NCBI GenBank assembly: GCA_003427395.1
Contig: BFEA01000295.1
Span: forward strand, 1,263,549-1,327,548
DNA length: 64,000 nucleotides
Direction of reading: 5' to 3'
Source: Chara braunii
Taxonomy: Eukaryota; Streptophyta; Charophyceae; Charales; Characeae
Both the position numbers and the translations under genes were made by a program. Shown here piece after piece: positions 63,234-64,000 of this stretch. Below the pieces are notes generated by a model, which did no database searches, was not told the DNA's origin, and worked only from the letters and a program-made list of their open reading frames with translations. Each line of letters begins with the position of its first letter. The first letter of the stretch is position 1.

Positions 63234-63611
63234 TCATTTCATAAGCTTTTCTAGCTTTGTCGGATCTGGGCGTCTGCTATCCTTATCGCTGATATAACCT
63301 AATATTTTTATAGAGGATACTGCCCATCTGTTTTTTGTTCCGCTGACCGTAAGGTTCGCGTCCTCTAACTTCACTAGTATTTTCTTTATATCTTCTGCAT
63401 GGGTGGCGACGAACTTCCTCACTCCGGGTCTCACTTCTGTCTCATCTTTCTTGTATGGTCCTTTGATCGGGAAGTCATCCAGGAAAACCTCTACCAAGTT
63501 TGGTATGAGTTCCCCTAGAACAGCGACCATTGGTCTCTGAAAGACTGCAACACCGTTAGTCCACCCCATCGGCACCACCATCATTTGAACTAAGCCTAAC
63601 GGTGTATGCAT
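63234..63611 (-). pseudogene. pol: E3 RT palm/thumb
   Basis: MHTPLGLVQMMVVPMGWTNG, then catalytic VEVFLDDFPIKGP, ETEVRPGVRKFVATHAEDIK, NLTVSGTKNRWAVSSIKILG and DPTKLEKLMK, ending at a TGA (63,236-63,234) in place of the W-P-x-P Trp. The frame differs from the upstream RT piece. Confidence 0.85.
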
Positions 63612-63658
63612 CGCATTAGATGTCGGTCTCTGTAGTCTAGCGGTATCTCATCATAACC

Positions 63659-64000
63659 CTAGAAAAGGTCGCAGACTGAGTAAATTGAACGTCTGGCTGA
63701 GCCTTCGGATAAGAGGTCCGCGTTTGGGATGGACCCAATGTCCCTCACTGTGACCTTATTTGTCTTCTGCAAGTCCTGTATCCATCGTAGTTTTCCGTTT
63801 GATTTCCTTATGAAGAACCACCAATTGGCGTAGGCACTCTCGCAGAGCTCCGCTATGAATGTCCTTATCTTCTCCTTCATAAAGTCTACTATCATCTCCT
63901 TTTCCTTTTGCGCACACTTCCATCCCGCATCGTTCCATGGAGTATGATGGACCGTATAGATTCTTGCAGGTTTAACATATCGTGGATCTATTCGTCATCT
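63659..64000 (-). pseudogene. pol: E3 RT N-terminal half
   Basis: RIDPRYVKPARIYTVHHTPW, KEMIVDFMKEKIRTFIAELC, ANWWFFIRKSNGKLRWIQDL, QKTNKVTVRDIGSIPNADLL, then SVCDLF, a TAG, GYDEIPLDYRDR (motif A Asp in VCDLF). It runs off the window at high coordinates. Confidence 0.82.

Larger units (their letters stand above)
60242..64000 (-). mobile_element. E3: pol region of a third Ty3/gypsy element, 5' part outside window
   Basis: Minus-strand RT, RNase H, integrase and basic tail, sequence-similar to E1 domain by domain (FLDD, VSGTKN, SGAKN, GGHRKVKGTF, STTGYPPYTLW). E2 appears inserted in its 3' untranslated region. Its 3' end may continue left of 31,402, perhaps to the LTR at 21,545. Confidence 0.8.

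Overview
This window looks like repeat-dense nuclear DNA of a large eukaryotic genome, most likely of the green (streptophyte) lineage. The reasons are very large Ty3/gypsy retrotransposons primed by tRNA-Asp, long AT-rich spacers, abundant (TAA)n, (TC)n and (TA)n microsatellites, and an organelle-type tRNA-Gly(UCC) lodged in a retroelement. A charophyte such as Chara would fit, but the sequence does not prove it. I found no convincing host protein gene. All coding sequence I can name belongs to retroelements, nearly all on the minus strand and all decayed by frameshifts and stops.

Layout. (1) 1-17,628: element E1 with long terminal repeats (LTRs) at 53-1,652 and about 16,022-17,628. On the minus strand it carries a tandem array of unfamiliar accessory ORFs (13.1-8.1 kb), gag, protease, RT/RNase H, integrase and a basic tail. 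(2) 17,629-20,490: AT-rich leader of another element (X) ending at a tRNA-Asp primer-binding site, followed by its 5' LTR from 20,496. (3) From 21,545: an LTR related to those of E2, then two minus-strand accessory-type ORFs (22.7-23.9 kb), a 57-bp coding-phase minisatellite (25.1-25.5 kb), a dense array of distinct perfect hairpins with a hammerhead-ribozyme-like core (25.96-27.77 kb), a tRNA-derived repeat, and several GC-rich minisatellites (28.5-31.3 kb). (4) 31,402-60,241: giant element E2 (about 28.8 kb) with 4-kb LTRs. Its 5' LTR sits 2 bp from a perfect tRNA-Asp primer-binding site. Inside are two tandem accessory-module copies, gag, protease, RT/RNase H, integrase, then a second gag-like gene in the position where env would be, then a degenerate array of (TAA)n-bearing units. 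(5) 60,242-64,000: pol of a third element, E3, close kin of E1, with a tRNA-Gly gene inserted in its integrase.

The most novel system is the accessory module. It is about 190-220 residues long, repeated at least five times upstream of gag in E1 and twice upstream of gag in the very divergent E2, with probable relatives at 22.7-23.9 kb (minus) and 42.6-43.5 kb (plus). Two further oddities stand out. All three pol genes carry a TGA exactly at the conserved Trp of the W-P-x-P motif between RT and RNase H. The hairpin array, with ribozyme-like core and tRNA-like repeat, resembles nothing I can name.

The inferred history is nested insertion: E1 into or beside X, and E2 into the minisatellite-rich 3' region of E3.
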